Below, in pieces: positions 52,201 to 60,293 of a stretch of 64,000 nucleotides of DNA. Made by a program: the position numbers and the translations under genes. Below the pieces are notes generated by a model that was not told where the DNA came from, ran no database searches, and saw only the letters and a program-made list of their open reading frames with translations. Within the stretch, counting starts at the first letter, position 1. Each line of letters opens with the position of its first letter. Source of the stretch: Brevibacillus_F sp035644815. GTDB lineage: Bacteria > Bacillota > Bacilli > Brevibacillales > Brevibacillaceae. Location of the stretch: the NCBI GenBank assembly GCA_035644815.1, contig DASQNU010000253.1:4939-68938 (forward strand), given 5' to 3'.

Positions 52201-54579
52201 CGTAGCTTTTAATACTTTTTGATCTCCAACAAGCTCATAGACTTTGTAAGTATTCGCATACGGTACAGCCGCCCATGTCAAAGCAATATCATTTCCGTTT
52301 TTAACTGTGTAAGCAAAGTTCTCTGGAGCAGTCATCGTTGGATGAACCAACGTGAAAGTCAATTCTGCACCTACAGGCGATTCACCCAAAGCAGTCGATG
52401 CGGAATGAACCACAAATGTATAATCGCCTGCTGGCTGATTGTTGTATCTCACTGATGTCGTCGTAGCCGTGCTCTTCAGTGTTTTCTGACCATCAACCAT
52501 TTGATACACTTTGTAGCTGGTCGCGTAAGGTACTGCATTCCATTTCAACGTGATGTCATTTCCGTTTGCAATGGTGTGCGTAAGGTTCGTCGGCGTTTCC
52601 ATTGTCTGGCCGTTCATCGTAAATGTGAGCTTGCTTCCTACCGCAGACTCACCGAAACGAGTGGAGACAGAGTGCACCTCAAACGTGTATTCACCAGATG
52701 GTTGGCTGGTATAGGTAACGGTTGTTCCACTTACTGAGCTTTTCAGCGTCTTTTGTCCATCTTTGATTTGATAGACTTTGTAACTGGTCGCATACTCTGC
52801 AGCGGCCCAGCTCAGCGAAAAGTCGGTGGCACTTTTGATGGTTTGCACCAGATTTGCTGGCGGAAGCATCGTTGGGTGGACAAGTGTGAAGGACAGCTTG
52901 CTTCCCTCTTGCGATTCACCAAAGCGAGTGGAGTAAGAATACACTTCAAAGCTGTACTCGCCCGCAGGTTGGTTCGCATAAGTGGCTGTTGTTCCACTTA
53001 CCGTGCTTCTCAATACTTTCTGTCCATCTTTGATCTGATAAACTTTGTAGCCTGTAACGTTTGCTGCAGCGCTCCAGGTTAATACGATATCGTTCCCGTT
53101 TTTCACGTTATAAGCCAGATTGCCCGGCGGAACCAAGACTACATCGCCCAAAGCAAACGTGAGTGTGCTTCCTTCCTGCGATTCTCCGAAGCGATCGCTG
53201 TAGGAGTGAATTTCAAAGATGTATTCACCGGATGGCTGATTCGTGTAAGTGACGGAAGTTCCTGTCACTGTGCTTTTCAATACCTTTTCTTCACCGATCA
53301 CTTGGTAAATTTTGTAGCTGTTAGCGTTTGCTACACTGCTCCAGGTAAGCACGATATCATTCACATTTTTGGTGGTGTAGGTAAAATTGCTTGGCGCTAC
53401 CATCGCTACTTCACCCAAAGAGAAAGTAACTTGGCTACCCTCCTGCGATTCTCCAAAACGCTCACTATAGGAGCGAATTTCAAACACATAATTTCCCGCA
53501 GGCTGGTTGGTATACGTAACGGTTGCACCCGTCACTGTGCTTTTCAGCACTTTTTCCTCGCCGATGATTTGATAGATTTTATAGCTTTCCGCGTTTGTTG
53601 CGCGAGTCCATGTCAAGACGATGTCGTTCGCATTTTGAATTTTGTATGCGAAATTCGTTGGCGCAGCCATTGCTACATCGCCAAGACTCAGCGTTACTAC
53701 GCTACCCTCTTTGGACTCTCCGAAGCGATCGCTATAAGAATGTATCTCATACACGTATTCTCCAGACGGCATGTTGGTATAGGTGACGGTTCGACTGGAT
53801 ACCGTGCTTTTCAGCACTTTTTCATCATTGATTACTTGATAGACTTTATAATCTGTTGCATAAGATGATGACGCCCATTTGAGGGTGATGTCATTTCCGT
53901 TTGCAATCGTAAAGGTTGGACTCGCTGGAGCCTCCATTACCGGAAATACAACGGATACTTCTACTGGCTGTGAAAGAGATGATTCGCCAAAATCAGCATG
54001 TTCCGCAGACACCGCGTACGAATAAGTTCCCTCCGGAGCATTTGTGATTTTATAGGTGCGAGTTGTCGCCGAAGAAACCAATGTCTTCTCACCGTCAGCG
54101 GTTACCTGATAAATATTGTATTCCTCTGCATTGTCAGAAGCAGTCCAGCTCAATACGATATCATTTCCGTTTTGAATCGTATGTGTTACAGAAGCAGGCG
54201 CCTGCATTTCTGGATAGGAAATATCCACGTTTACAGGTGCACTTGGACCAGATTCACCTTCTGCTGTCAGTGTCGATACCACATAGCTGTAAGAACCCTC
54301 ATCGAGATCTTCCAGCGTGTAAGATGTCGATGTTACTTTATCAAGCATCACCAGTTGGCCATCCGTAATTTCGTACACATTGTACCCGTTGGCTCCATAC
54401 ACCGAAGACCATGTTAATTTAACATCCTTCGGGGTGATAAGTTGATAGTTAAGATTGCTAGGGGGGAGGATATTGCTGTTTACACTCGATGCAAATGCAT
54501 TTGCCATTGGAATCAAAAATTGGAACAATAAAAGCACCGACACGAGCAATGACAATTTGCGACTAATTCGTTCTCCCAT
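49222..54579 (-). CDS. Giant secreted repeat protein: 13 FN3-like and 5 OmpL47-like domains
   Basis: 1785 residues. Signal peptide 1-31 (LLVSVLLLFQFLIPMANAFA). Thirteen FN3-like repeats of about 88 residues (38 to about 1185), each with a W in strand B, a YKVYQ-type strand and an invariant FGES near its end. Five OmpL47-like repeats of about 80 residues follow (1190-1595), each starting APVT and holding ATDxxSGVAKTFYxVN and YSVDxAGN, then an Ig-like segment and a unique C-terminal domain. There is no LPxTG anchor or S-layer homology domain, so it is either released or held non-covalently. A c-di-GMP-I riboswitch in the leader suggests an adhesin or biofilm matrix role. Confidence 0.9.
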   Translation of the reverse strand: MGERISRKLSLLVSVLLLFQFLIPMANAFASSVNSNILPPSNLNYQLITPKDVKLTWSSVYGANGYNVYEITDGQLVMLDKVTSTSYTLEDLDEGSYSYVVSTLTAEGESGPSAPVNVDISYPEMQAPASVTHTIQNGNDIVLSWTASDNAEEYNIYQVTADGEKTLVSSATTRTYKITNAPEGTYSYAVSAEHADFGESSLSQPVEVSVVFPVMEAPASPTFTIANGNDITLKWASSSYATDYKVYQVINDEKVLKSTVSSRTVTYTNMPSGEYVYEIHSYSDRFGESKEGSVVTLSLGDVAMAAPTNFAYKIQNANDIVLTWTRATNAESYKIYQIIGEEKVLKSTVTGATVTYTNQPAGNYVFEIRSYSERFGESQEGSQVTFSLGEVAMVAPSNFTYTTKNVNDIVLTWSSVANANSYKIYQVIGEEKVLKSTVTGTSVTYTNQPSGEYIFEIHSYSDRFGESQEGSTLTFALGDVVLVPPGNLAYNVKNGNDIVLTWSAAANVTGYKVYQIKDGQKVLRSTVSGTTATYANQPAGEYSFEVYSYSTRFGESQEGSKLSFTLVHPTMLPPANLVQTIKSATDFSLSWAAAEYATSYKVYQIKDGQKTLKSSVSGTTVTYTSQPSGEYTFEVHSVSTRFGESAVGSKLTFTMNGQTMETPTNLTHTIANGNDITLKWNAVPYATSYKVYQMVDGQKTLKSTATTTSVRYNNQPAGDYTFVVHSASTALGESPVGAELTFTLVHPTMTAPENFAYTVKNGNDIALTWAAVPYANTYKVYELVGDQKVLKATVSTLGATITNVAAGEHTYLVHSVSTRFGESQVGAKLTLDLVQSVMKAPANLTYTIANGNDVTLKWSAVTYANSYKVYQVIGEEKVLKKTVTGAAVSFPNSAEGEYLYEVHSFSNEFGESPEGSQVSFTLEFPTMQPPADLTQTITSGNDITLKWDAASYATAYKVYQIVNGQRVLKSTVTTAYAKYLNMPEGEYSYEVTSYSDQFGESPVASKLTFTLAWPVLQAPELKKSVFNVNNMTFTWSAATWANEYRLYEVKGDTRQLLYKGTALTYKVYNLSEDTHHFELTLYNTRFGESAPSNRVSETIVYPIMQPPVANLKLTSETSAQISWNFVTYANGYNVYEIIDGNPVLLTKGLNNLSFTVSNLSYADHQFYVTSLSNSFGESKPSNVVVAKLIVDTEAPVTTATAPTDWTNKTPVEVTLSATDSGTGVAKTYYSVNDAAFAEGSTVTLNSEGVYNVSYYSVDKVGNKEAAKTITVKVDKTAPVTKASDFKEWSVEEIVLTANDEASGVAKTFYSVNGSDFVEGTTVKIEKEGLNQVSFYSVDQAGNKEEAQVIEVKVDKTAPVTTYTAPAGWQKENGVVTFAATDAESGVAKTFYAVNGSSFVEGTTVTVEKEGVNEVTFYSIDLAGNAEQVKTIEVKVDKTAPVTKTSEIPEWSGQEFTLIAADAASGVAKTFYSINDSEFTEGTLVKVEEEGVHKVSFYSVDLAGNAEQVKTIEVKVDKTAPVTEATAPTAWAKADVDVTLSATDALSGVEKTFYAVNGAPFVEGSSLTVREEGIHTIVYYSVDKAGNKEVDKTVVVKIDKTAPVLTMELQELYKLAESVQLTYVAKDQLSGIASEKMTVIGPNESTGKVVENGGTFVFSKPGTYKINVTVTDAAGLTTTIQKQVNVYIPATIEVTPKVLKGNNGVFTVRVSLPKGYSTEGFDLKTATLNGVKALASNNGYYNQAKQGQFKFERSDFTWTPSDVTVSFRGYVNGFLVMGETVVKVQK

Positions 54580-54621
54580 GAATGAATCCTACCTTTCTTC
54601 GTGAAAAAAGGCGCAGAAGCT

Positions 54622-54646
54622 AAAAAAAGAACCTCTGACAAGGTCC
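54622..54646 (-). terminator. Terminator in the expression platform of the FN3-protein riboswitch
   Basis: Minus strand GGACCT, loop TGTCAG, AGGTTC, then seven T. An alternative stem ACAAGG/CCTTGT (54668-54673 with 54638-54643) uses part of the same 5' arm, so the two cannot form together. Confidence 0.8.
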
Positions 54647-54673
54647 ATAGAACTAAGTACTATGTCTCCTTGT

Positions 54674-54752
54674 GGCAACCGGCTACCATCCACACTTGTG
54701 TGGTTCAGGCCCTTGGCTTTGCGTCTCATGATTTCTCATGATTTGCCCTTAT
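54674..54752 (-). promoter_or_regulatory. Cyclic di-GMP-I riboswitch (GEMM) upstream of giant FN3 protein
   Basis: Minus strand reads, in order, AGGGCAAATCATG, GAAA, CATGAGACGCAAAGCC, AAGGGCC, a perfect CCACACAAGTGTGG P2-like arm, and GGTAGCCGGTTGCC. These are the landmark parts of the class I c-di-GMP aptamer. Confidence 0.92.
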
Positions 54753-55099
54753 CACTCATTTTAATCAAGACTTTAAACCTATTATAATTGACCTACCAAA
54801 ACATTGTGAATGAGTCGTTTTACCTATTAACGTATAAAATATCCACCTCCTTACTAGATCTTATTACCCTTTAAGAATCTACTTAAAACCAAGCATTTTC
54901 ATAATTATTTAATTCCACGCTACCCCTACTGCATAGCCTCATATCACTCTATTTGCGCCTATTCGGGCTATTCTAGCGACAATCCGCCACTATTCGCAGG
55001 AAAACTACAATACTAGTCACGTTCTGCACTCATCCTCTGACAATCTTTTCAGCATAAATTTCTTATAATGAGAAAAAAAGCGAAGCGGTGAGCATGATT

Positions 55100-55984
55100 A
55101 TGGAGAAATCTGCGAAAGTCTTTCAAATAAATCATCGTCTCTCTGAAGCAACTTCGTCTGCCCAATCTGACCAATCTGATCAAGCTGTTACGCTGATTCA
55201 CTTTTTCCGTTTTATTGGAGGCAATGCCAGCGAAACGGAAGAGATGGTCAAACAGCTCCAAGCATTGAAACGAAAAAAGGGGCTCTTGCTTGGCATGTTT
55301 CGATTCCCCTTTCGCTATGAGGGAAAAAAACGGCTGCAAATCGCCATCCACCAATACACCCTTATGAAGCAGATCTGTGATTCCGTCACCTATTTTTATG
55401 GGGATGGCATGATGGACATGCTCGAACCGGGAACGACCGTCAAAGACGCCAACGAGATCTTTTATTTGCTGGAAGAAGCCGTGGTTGATACGTTGGAGGA
55501 AATGATCTGTATCCCGGGGGAAATGAACATCGACGTCCACGATATCCAGACCTTCCTGACTGCTAATAAAGGCCCTTTTTTCCTCCATTCATTTGAAGGC
55601 AATTCGTTTGACGAGCCGTTGAAGCATTTTATTTCCACGCCGTATTTGCCGTTGGATTTCGCGGATGGGCAGCATATGATCATCTCGATTGGCTATACCC
55701 GCGATGTAGATATGGAATCATTCCGCCAGATCAATTTGCGTCTGAATGACCTGTTTCATAAAGCCGACCTGTTTAAAATCGGCTCCCGCTATATCGACGA
55801 GCCGGGGCAACGCATCAAAATCACACTGTTGGTCAACGGTTTAGCTGATCCGTTCCCGCTCTCGGATGACATGAAACCAAACAAACTTCCCGCTTTTTCC
55901 TTACACAAGAAATGGCGGCCGAAGCTGCTGCTTGGGAAAAAGCTGAAATGGTTGTCCCCGCTTTTGAAGCATATCGATTCTTGA
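55100..55984 (+). CDS. FtsZ-like protein lacking the N-terminal GTP-binding half
   Basis: 294 residues from the ATG at 55100 (GGTGAG seven bases upstream; in-frame GTG 55088 and ATG 55094 are alternatives). From residue 34 it aligns without large gaps to FtsZ from the T4 region onward: IGGNASE stands where GGGTGTG should be, FPFRYEGKKR (69-78) matches RPFTFEGRKR, MNIDVHD (about 142-148) matches the T7 loop INLDFAD with N, D and D kept, and NKG follows. Residues 195-250 fit the C-terminal sandwich domain (IKITLLVNGL against VVTVIATGF). The first roughly 100 residues of FtsZ, with the GTP loops T1-T3, are missing. The tail (262-294) is basic and amphipathic. Assignment is by eye, at roughly 25 percent identity. 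Confidence 0.75.
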   Translation: MEKSAKVFQINHRLSEATSSAQSDQSDQAVTLIHFFRFIGGNASETEEMVKQLQALKRKKGLLLGMFRFPFRYEGKKRLQIAIHQYTLMKQICDSVTYFYGDGMMDMLEPGTTVKDANEIFYLLEEAVVDTLEEMICIPGEMNIDVHDIQTFLTANKGPFFLHSFEGNSFDEPLKHFISTPYLPLDFADGQHMIISIGYTRDVDMESFRQINLRLNDLFHKADLFKIGSRYIDEPGQRIKITLLVNGLADPFPLSDDMKPNKLPAFSLHKKWRPKLLLGKKLKWLSPLLKHIDS

Positions 55985-56004
55985 GCTTGGAACCCTTTTG
56001 CAAA

Positions 56005-56233
56005 CCATAGTGGTTGGGGAAGGGAAGAGAGGGAGTGACTCCATTCTTGCCACACCCGCAAGGGGGACCTAACTGTCCGGTTCCGCTTCCAAAATCGGTA
56101 CGTCGCGCAAAAGTTTCGAGGAAGCCTATTCAAACGACGAGGTTGCGCAACAAGCGTGTACCGTTTTTGGAAGCTCCACCTTTGTAGGTGTGACAAAGAC
56201 TCCGCACGTCCCTCTCTTCCCTTCCTCACGTGA
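56005..56233. repeat. Dispersed palindromic repeat, copy E
   Basis: Full-length copy, outer arms GGGAAGAGAGGG and CCCTCTCTTCCC pair fully. Central arms GCTTCCAAAATCGGTAC and GTACCGTTTTTGGAAGC have one mismatch. Begins 21 bases after the FtsZ-like gene. Confidence 0.92.
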
Positions 56234-56326
56234 CTTTAGCATAAAGGCGCACGGACAAATGAAAAAACATCAATGAACGATTCTTTTCAAGCTATTAATC
56301 TTTTTGAAATCGCTTCAGCTACGCTA

Positions 56327-56365
56327 GAGAGCTTATTTTGAAGCGGAGTTTCAAAACATGCTCTC
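56327..56365. repeat. Small inverted-repeat element, family 2, short copy
   Basis: GAGAGCTTATTTTGAA, loop GCGGAG, TTTCAAAACATGCTCTC. Shares GAAGCGGAGTTTC and downstream CCCCAC-ACAGC with the element at 12767-12850, and the upstream GCTACGC block as well; it looks like a version lacking the middle. Confidence 0.6.
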
Positions 56366-56389
56366 CCCCACCACAGCTATCAGAAAGAC

Positions 56390-56438
56390 AAAAAAAGCAA
56401 TCGTAGCCACGACAAGTGGACACCCGATTGCTTTTTCT
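56390..56438. terminator. Terminator of the 5'-nucleotidase gene
   Basis: AAAAAGCAATCG and CGATTGCTTTTT arms around a 21-base loop, just after the stop on the minus strand. Confidence 0.85.
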
Positions 56439-56447
56439 TATTGAAGA

Positions 56448-58424
56448 TTATTTTGCCGCAGCAGCTGCTTTACGGGCAGCATTCAGCTTCTGATAGAATT
56501 CGCCTTTTGTTTTCACTCCAGCAAACAGATCTGCTTTCACGTTTGCTTTTTGCGCCAACTCCGCGATTTCTTCTTTTGTCACTTCATCCTTGATATTGAT
56601 GGAAGCTATGTTTGTATATTTGCCATCTTCCGTCTTTGGAACGGACAGGATACCTGCATTGATCAGCTCGACAACATCTGCACGCTCAGGTGCTGTTGTA
56701 TCGATACCCGTGATGCTCCAATAGCTCAATGCTTTTGGCTCATAGATGCCTTTTTTCACATCTTTCAGGTATGCGATGGCACGATTCCGGATGGTACCTC
56801 CCGATTCGCCAAACGCACTTTCATCCTTGGACGACCACAGTTGGGTAAATTTACGACCTTCCAACGCTCCACCTTTTGCAATCAGCGCATCCATGCGGTA
56901 AGCGTTCATTCCCAGCTTCAGGACATCTTCCGCTTTGATCGGTGTGTCATCAAGGCGGCGCAGGTTGGTGATGCGGCTGCCATATGGCTTAGTCAGGTCA
57001 ATTTCATATTTTACTCCGCCGAAGAAGTCGTTGGTGCTGTACTTCGAGGCGCGGCGTTTTGGATCAAAGCTGATGGTTACATCGCCTGGGCGAGTGGAAT
57101 TGAAGTAGCCTGCCGCCCATTCCATGTAATCCTTCAAGTCTTTCCCGGTTACTTGATATACAGTGATTTCACCCAACGCATACTGGTAGTTGAACGCAAT
57201 ATCCTTTTTCTTGATCGGTCCTACATCCAGACGCGCCTTGTCGTTGTCGATCTGGTGGGCGACTACGTCCGCCTTGCTGTAATAGAGCATCACTTCATTG
57301 AAGAAGTCGGACAGGTGGGTTTCCTGGATTTGCACCTGTGGAATGCCCTCGATCTCGTTTTTCGGCACGAGATTTTCGCCTTTCAGCTCCGCAATCACTA
57401 CGTTCGCATCTGCGCGTGCCACTTCGTGGAAAGGCTTCAATGCTTCTTCGAGAGATGGGTCAGAGACTGCTACCGTTCCATCCGCTTGTTTCACTGGCAG
57501 CGCAGTGGCTTCTTTGCTCTTCAACTCTACTTTGTCGCCTTGCTTGGTAAAAGTAAGATCAATGCGGGAAAGATGGGTTCCATATTTGTCTGGCTCGGTG
57601 ATCAGGACACCGTTAACGGTTTCGCTTTTCACCAGTTTGTGCATGTGTCCGGCAAAAATAGCAGCGAGTTCTGGATTGGCGTTCGCAATATCCGTAACAC
57701 CTGTGTGTGGCTTGCCATTTTCGTTATCCAGCCCCATATGTAACACGCCAACCATGACGTCTACTTTGCCTTTTAATTCCTGAATCGCTTTTTTGGTCTC
57801 TTCGACCGGGTCCTTGACTACCAGCCCTTTCAGATGGTCAGTGCCCTTTTCAAATTCAGTAATCAACGGCGTAGTCATTCCGATAAGTCCGATTTTTACG
57901 CCTTCTTTTTCGATAATGGTATAGGCTGGCAAGTAACGCTCGCCGTTTTCTTTATAGATGTTTCCTGCCAATCTTGGACCTTCGAACTGGCTGCTGATTT
58001 TCTCTAACGTATCGAGTCCAAAATTGAACTCATGGTTGCCGTACGTCCACAAATCATAGCCCATTGCATTCATGGCCACCATCATCGGTGACTTCGGCTT
58101 GTCGTTGAACAGCTCTGCTGAGTTCCCTTGGATCACATCACCCACATCCACCAAAATGGTATTGGGGTTCTCTGTACGTACCTGTTTCACCATGGTAAAC
58201 AGTTGTGTCAGACTGCCGCTGGTATTCGAACCATCTATCTCGTAATCCCAAGGCATTACTCGCCCATGAATATCCGAAGTTCCCAGGAGTGTGACCTTTA
58301 CTTCCGATGCTGCTGTTTGATCCGGTGCGGTTGGTGCGGCTTGCACCAAGGCAGCACTGCTGAATAAAGCAAGCCCCAGCGCTACGCTCAAACTGCTTCT
58401 CAGGACAAAATTGCCCTTGCCCAT
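56448..58424 (-). CDS. Secreted 5'-nucleotidase / 2',3'-cyclic phosphodiesterase family protein
   Basis: 658 residues from the ATG at 58424 (GAGGGGAAGTAGG upstream; a longer in-frame start at 58466 lacks a site). Signal peptide ending VQAAP. Metallophosphatase domain with TSDIHGRV, VDVGDVIQGN, YGNHEFNFG, and GHMHKLV, all metal ligands; C-terminal 5'-nucleotidase domain from about 350 with YQYALGEITVYQVTGKDLKDYMEW. It releases nucleosides from extracellular nucleotides, which fits the NupC and Cdd genes nearby. A short helical C-terminal tail resembles helix-turn modules seen in secreted Bacillales phosphatases. Confidence 0.92.
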   Translation of the reverse strand: MGKGNFVLRSSLSVALGLALFSSAALVQAAPTAPDQTAASEVKVTLLGTSDIHGRVMPWDYEIDGSNTSGSLTQLFTMVKQVRTENPNTILVDVGDVIQGNSAELFNDKPKSPMMVAMNAMGYDLWTYGNHEFNFGLDTLEKISSQFEGPRLAGNIYKENGERYLPAYTIIEKEGVKIGLIGMTTPLITEFEKGTDHLKGLVVKDPVEETKKAIQELKGKVDVMVGVLHMGLDNENGKPHTGVTDIANANPELAAIFAGHMHKLVKSETVNGVLITEPDKYGTHLSRIDLTFTKQGDKVELKSKEATALPVKQADGTVAVSDPSLEEALKPFHEVARADANVVIAELKGENLVPKNEIEGIPQVQIQETHLSDFFNEVMLYYSKADVVAHQIDNDKARLDVGPIKKKDIAFNYQYALGEITVYQVTGKDLKDYMEWAAGYFNSTRPGDVTISFDPKRRASKYSTNDFFGGVKYEIDLTKPYGSRITNLRRLDDTPIKAEDVLKLGMNAYRMDALIAKGGALEGRKFTQLWSSKDESAFGESGGTIRNRAIAYLKDVKKGIYEPKALSYWSITGIDTTAPERADVVELINAGILSVPKTEDGKYTNIASINIKDEVTKEEIAELAQKANVKADLFAGVKTKGEFYQKLNAARKAAAAAK

Positions 58425-58531
58425 CCTACTTCCCCTCTTTTCCTCACTTGGTAGTCGTTTCCTCACCCTACTAGACTACCTTATTAGGAAAATTTACACA
58501 ATCTTTACTTGACAAACCCTTTTTCTACCAG

Positions 58532-59887
58532 TCATGAAATTGATTTTGCTCTTTGCCGTTGTACGGATAACAATCTTCCAAACAAAAATACGGCTCCTGC
58601 TGCCAAACCTGAAATGAGACCAATCCAGTACCCGGTTGCGCCCCAATTGGTATAGTTCGCCAGGTAATAACCAAGCGGAAGCCCAATTACCCAATACGAG
58701 ACCAAGGCCACGATAAACGGAATCGTCACATCTTTATAGCCGCGCAAGATCCCTTGAATCGGTGCTGCAGTAGCATCCGACAACAAAAACAAGATCGAAT
58801 ACAATAGAAAATGCTTCGCCAACTGCAGCACTTGCTCATCATTGGTGTAAAAGCCGGCGACCTGCTCCGTAAAAAAGAATAGACCAACCCCACATAAGCT
58901 CGCCAAGACAACCGCAATACCGATCCCCATATAACTGTACTGCTTGGCATCTCTAAAGCGCTGCGCCCCGACTTCAAATCCAACCATAATCGTTAACGAC
59001 ATCGAAATGCTCATCGGTACCATGTAGATAAAAGAAGCGAAGTTCATCGCGGCTTGATGGGCGGCGATCGTAGCCGTATCGAAGTTGCTCATTAACAAAG
59101 TGACGGCCGCAAAAATGCTCACCTCAAAAAAGATCGTGAATCCGATCGGAACGCCCAACCGGAGCAACTCCTTCCAGGCACGCAAAGAAATCTGGTGAAA
59201 GCGAGAAAAGATCGCGTATTGCGTAAATGGCTCGACACGATGTACGACATACACGCTAATCAACAAAATACACCAGTATGTAATGGCTGAGGCATACCCC
59301 GCTCCGATTCCACCGAGACGCGGAAAGCCCAGTTTCCCAAAGATGAGCAGGTAGTTAAGCACCACATTGATCGGCAGAGAAAGCAACGTGATCAACATGG
59401 TGATTCGGGTTAATCCGAGCGCATCGATAAAGCAGCGCAATACGGTATACAAAAACATCGGAATGATCCCGATCGCGAGCGCATGCAGGAAGCCCCTCGC
59501 AATATCATGGACGGCCGGCTCTACATTCATCACGTTCAAGATCGGATCAAGAGCAAAAGCACCAGTCAGCAATACCACGATCGCGATCGCCACGGAAAAG
59601 TATAATGCCTGCATAATGGTATACGGCACTTCATCATGACGGTTCGCTCCGATCATTTGGGCAACGATAGGCGTTACCGCTAGCAAAATACCGGTAAGAC
59701 CAGCTTGAATCGGTACCCACAGACTGGAGCCGATCGCCACCCCTGCCAGGTCGGTTGGGCTTGCATTTCCAGACATGACTGTATCGAAAAAGGTCATCGA
59801 AAACAATGCCAGCTGCGTCACAAGAATCGGTAACAGGACGGTCATCAATTGCCGTATTTTTTCTTTCCATGAATTCGTTTGATACAT
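58532..59887 (-). CDS. MATE-family efflux pump
   Basis: 451 residues from the ATG at 59887; an in-frame ATG at 59902 is equally possible because the ribosome binding site AAAGG lies awkwardly for both. Twelve membrane helices, N-terminal TQLALFSMTFFDTVMSG and a later QAAMNFASFIYMVP repeat, as in NorM. Exports cationic drugs with Na+ or H+. The repeat copy F lies upstream of the start, so any promoter must overlap or lie between the repeat and the gene. Confidence 0.92.
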   Translation of the reverse strand: MYQTNSWKEKIRQLMTVLLPILVTQLALFSMTFFDTVMSGNASPTDLAGVAIGSSLWVPIQAGLTGILLAVTPIVAQMIGANRHDEVPYTIMQALYFSVAIAIVVLLTGAFALDPILNVMNVEPAVHDIARGFLHALAIGIIPMFLYTVLRCFIDALGLTRITMLITLLSLPINVVLNYLLIFGKLGFPRLGGIGAGYASAITYWCILLISVYVVHRVEPFTQYAIFSRFHQISLRAWKELLRLGVPIGFTIFFEVSIFAAVTLLMSNFDTATIAAHQAAMNFASFIYMVPMSISMSLTIMVGFEVGAQRFRDAKQYSYMGIGIAVVLASLCGVGLFFFTEQVAGFYTNDEQVLQLAKHFLLYSILFLLSDATAAPIQGILRGYKDVTIPFIVALVSYWVIGLPLGYYLANYTNWGATGYWIGLISGLAAGAVFLFGRLLSVQRQRAKSIS

Positions 59888-59974
59888 AGGATTTCCAACC
59901 ATCCTTTCTCTCTCTAATCGGCGTAACTTATTGAACTCTATCACAGAGAGGCATCTGAGGAAAGGGTCGTGCAA

Positions 59975-60207
59975 ACATGGTGGTGGGGGAAGGGAAGAGA
60001 GGGCTTAGGCTGCGTTCTTGCCACACCCACAAGGGAGCGGAGACTGTCCGGTTCCGCTGCCAAAAACGGTACGTCGCGCAAAAGGTTTCTAAGAAGCATA
60101 TTCAACCGATGGGGTTGTGCGACAAGCGTGTACCGTTTTTGGAAGCTCCACCTCAGCTGGTGTGACAAAGACTCCGCCTCGTCCCTCTCTTCCCTTCCTC
60201 CAGTGGC
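59975..60207. repeat. Dispersed palindromic repeat, copy F
   Basis: Full-length copy. Outer arms GGGAAGAGAGGG and CCCTCTCTTCCC pair fully; central GCTGCCAAAAACGGTAC against GTACCGTTTTTGGAAGC has one mismatch. It lies between the MATE gene start and the PrsW-like gene end, the only copy placed 5' to a gene on one side and 3' to one on the other in tandem orientation on the minus strand. Confidence 0.92.
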
Positions 60208-60293
60208 GCTTGCATAAAATAGGACGGATAAAAAGAATTAAGAAAACGGCCTCTCTTGCTTACAGCGAGAAGACCGTTGGCTTGAAGGATGAA

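Larger units (their letters stand above)
54580..55099. other. Leader of the FN3 protein gene and gap to the FtsZ-like gene
   Basis: About 520 bases. It holds the riboswitch (54674-54752) and its terminator (54622-54646), then about 300 A/T-rich bases in which I see no gene. TATAAT at 55064-55069 may be the -10 element of the FtsZ-like gene; its -35 is poor. Confidence 0.6.

Noticed and set aside
49222..54579. The 13 repeats considered as a DNA satellite or CRISPR-like array
   Set aside because: The period is about 265 bases, in frame, and it encodes protein domains; there are no short identical repeats with spacers.
55789..56229. Open frames crossing the dispersed repeats (for example 55789-56229 minus, 21319-21693 minus, 43098-43310 plus, 39656-39937 minus)
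   Set aside because: They share similar translations only because the repeats are similar; none has a ribosome binding site and they differ in frame and length from copy to copy.
56550..57743. Long antisense frame (397 codons) over the 5'-nucleotidase gene
   Set aside because: Produced by codon bias of the real gene on the other strand; no ribosome binding site, no recognisable domain.
12173..60207. The palindrome family considered as an insertion sequence
   Set aside because: No copy holds a transposase or a frame that is kept between copies; it could still be a non-autonomous element.
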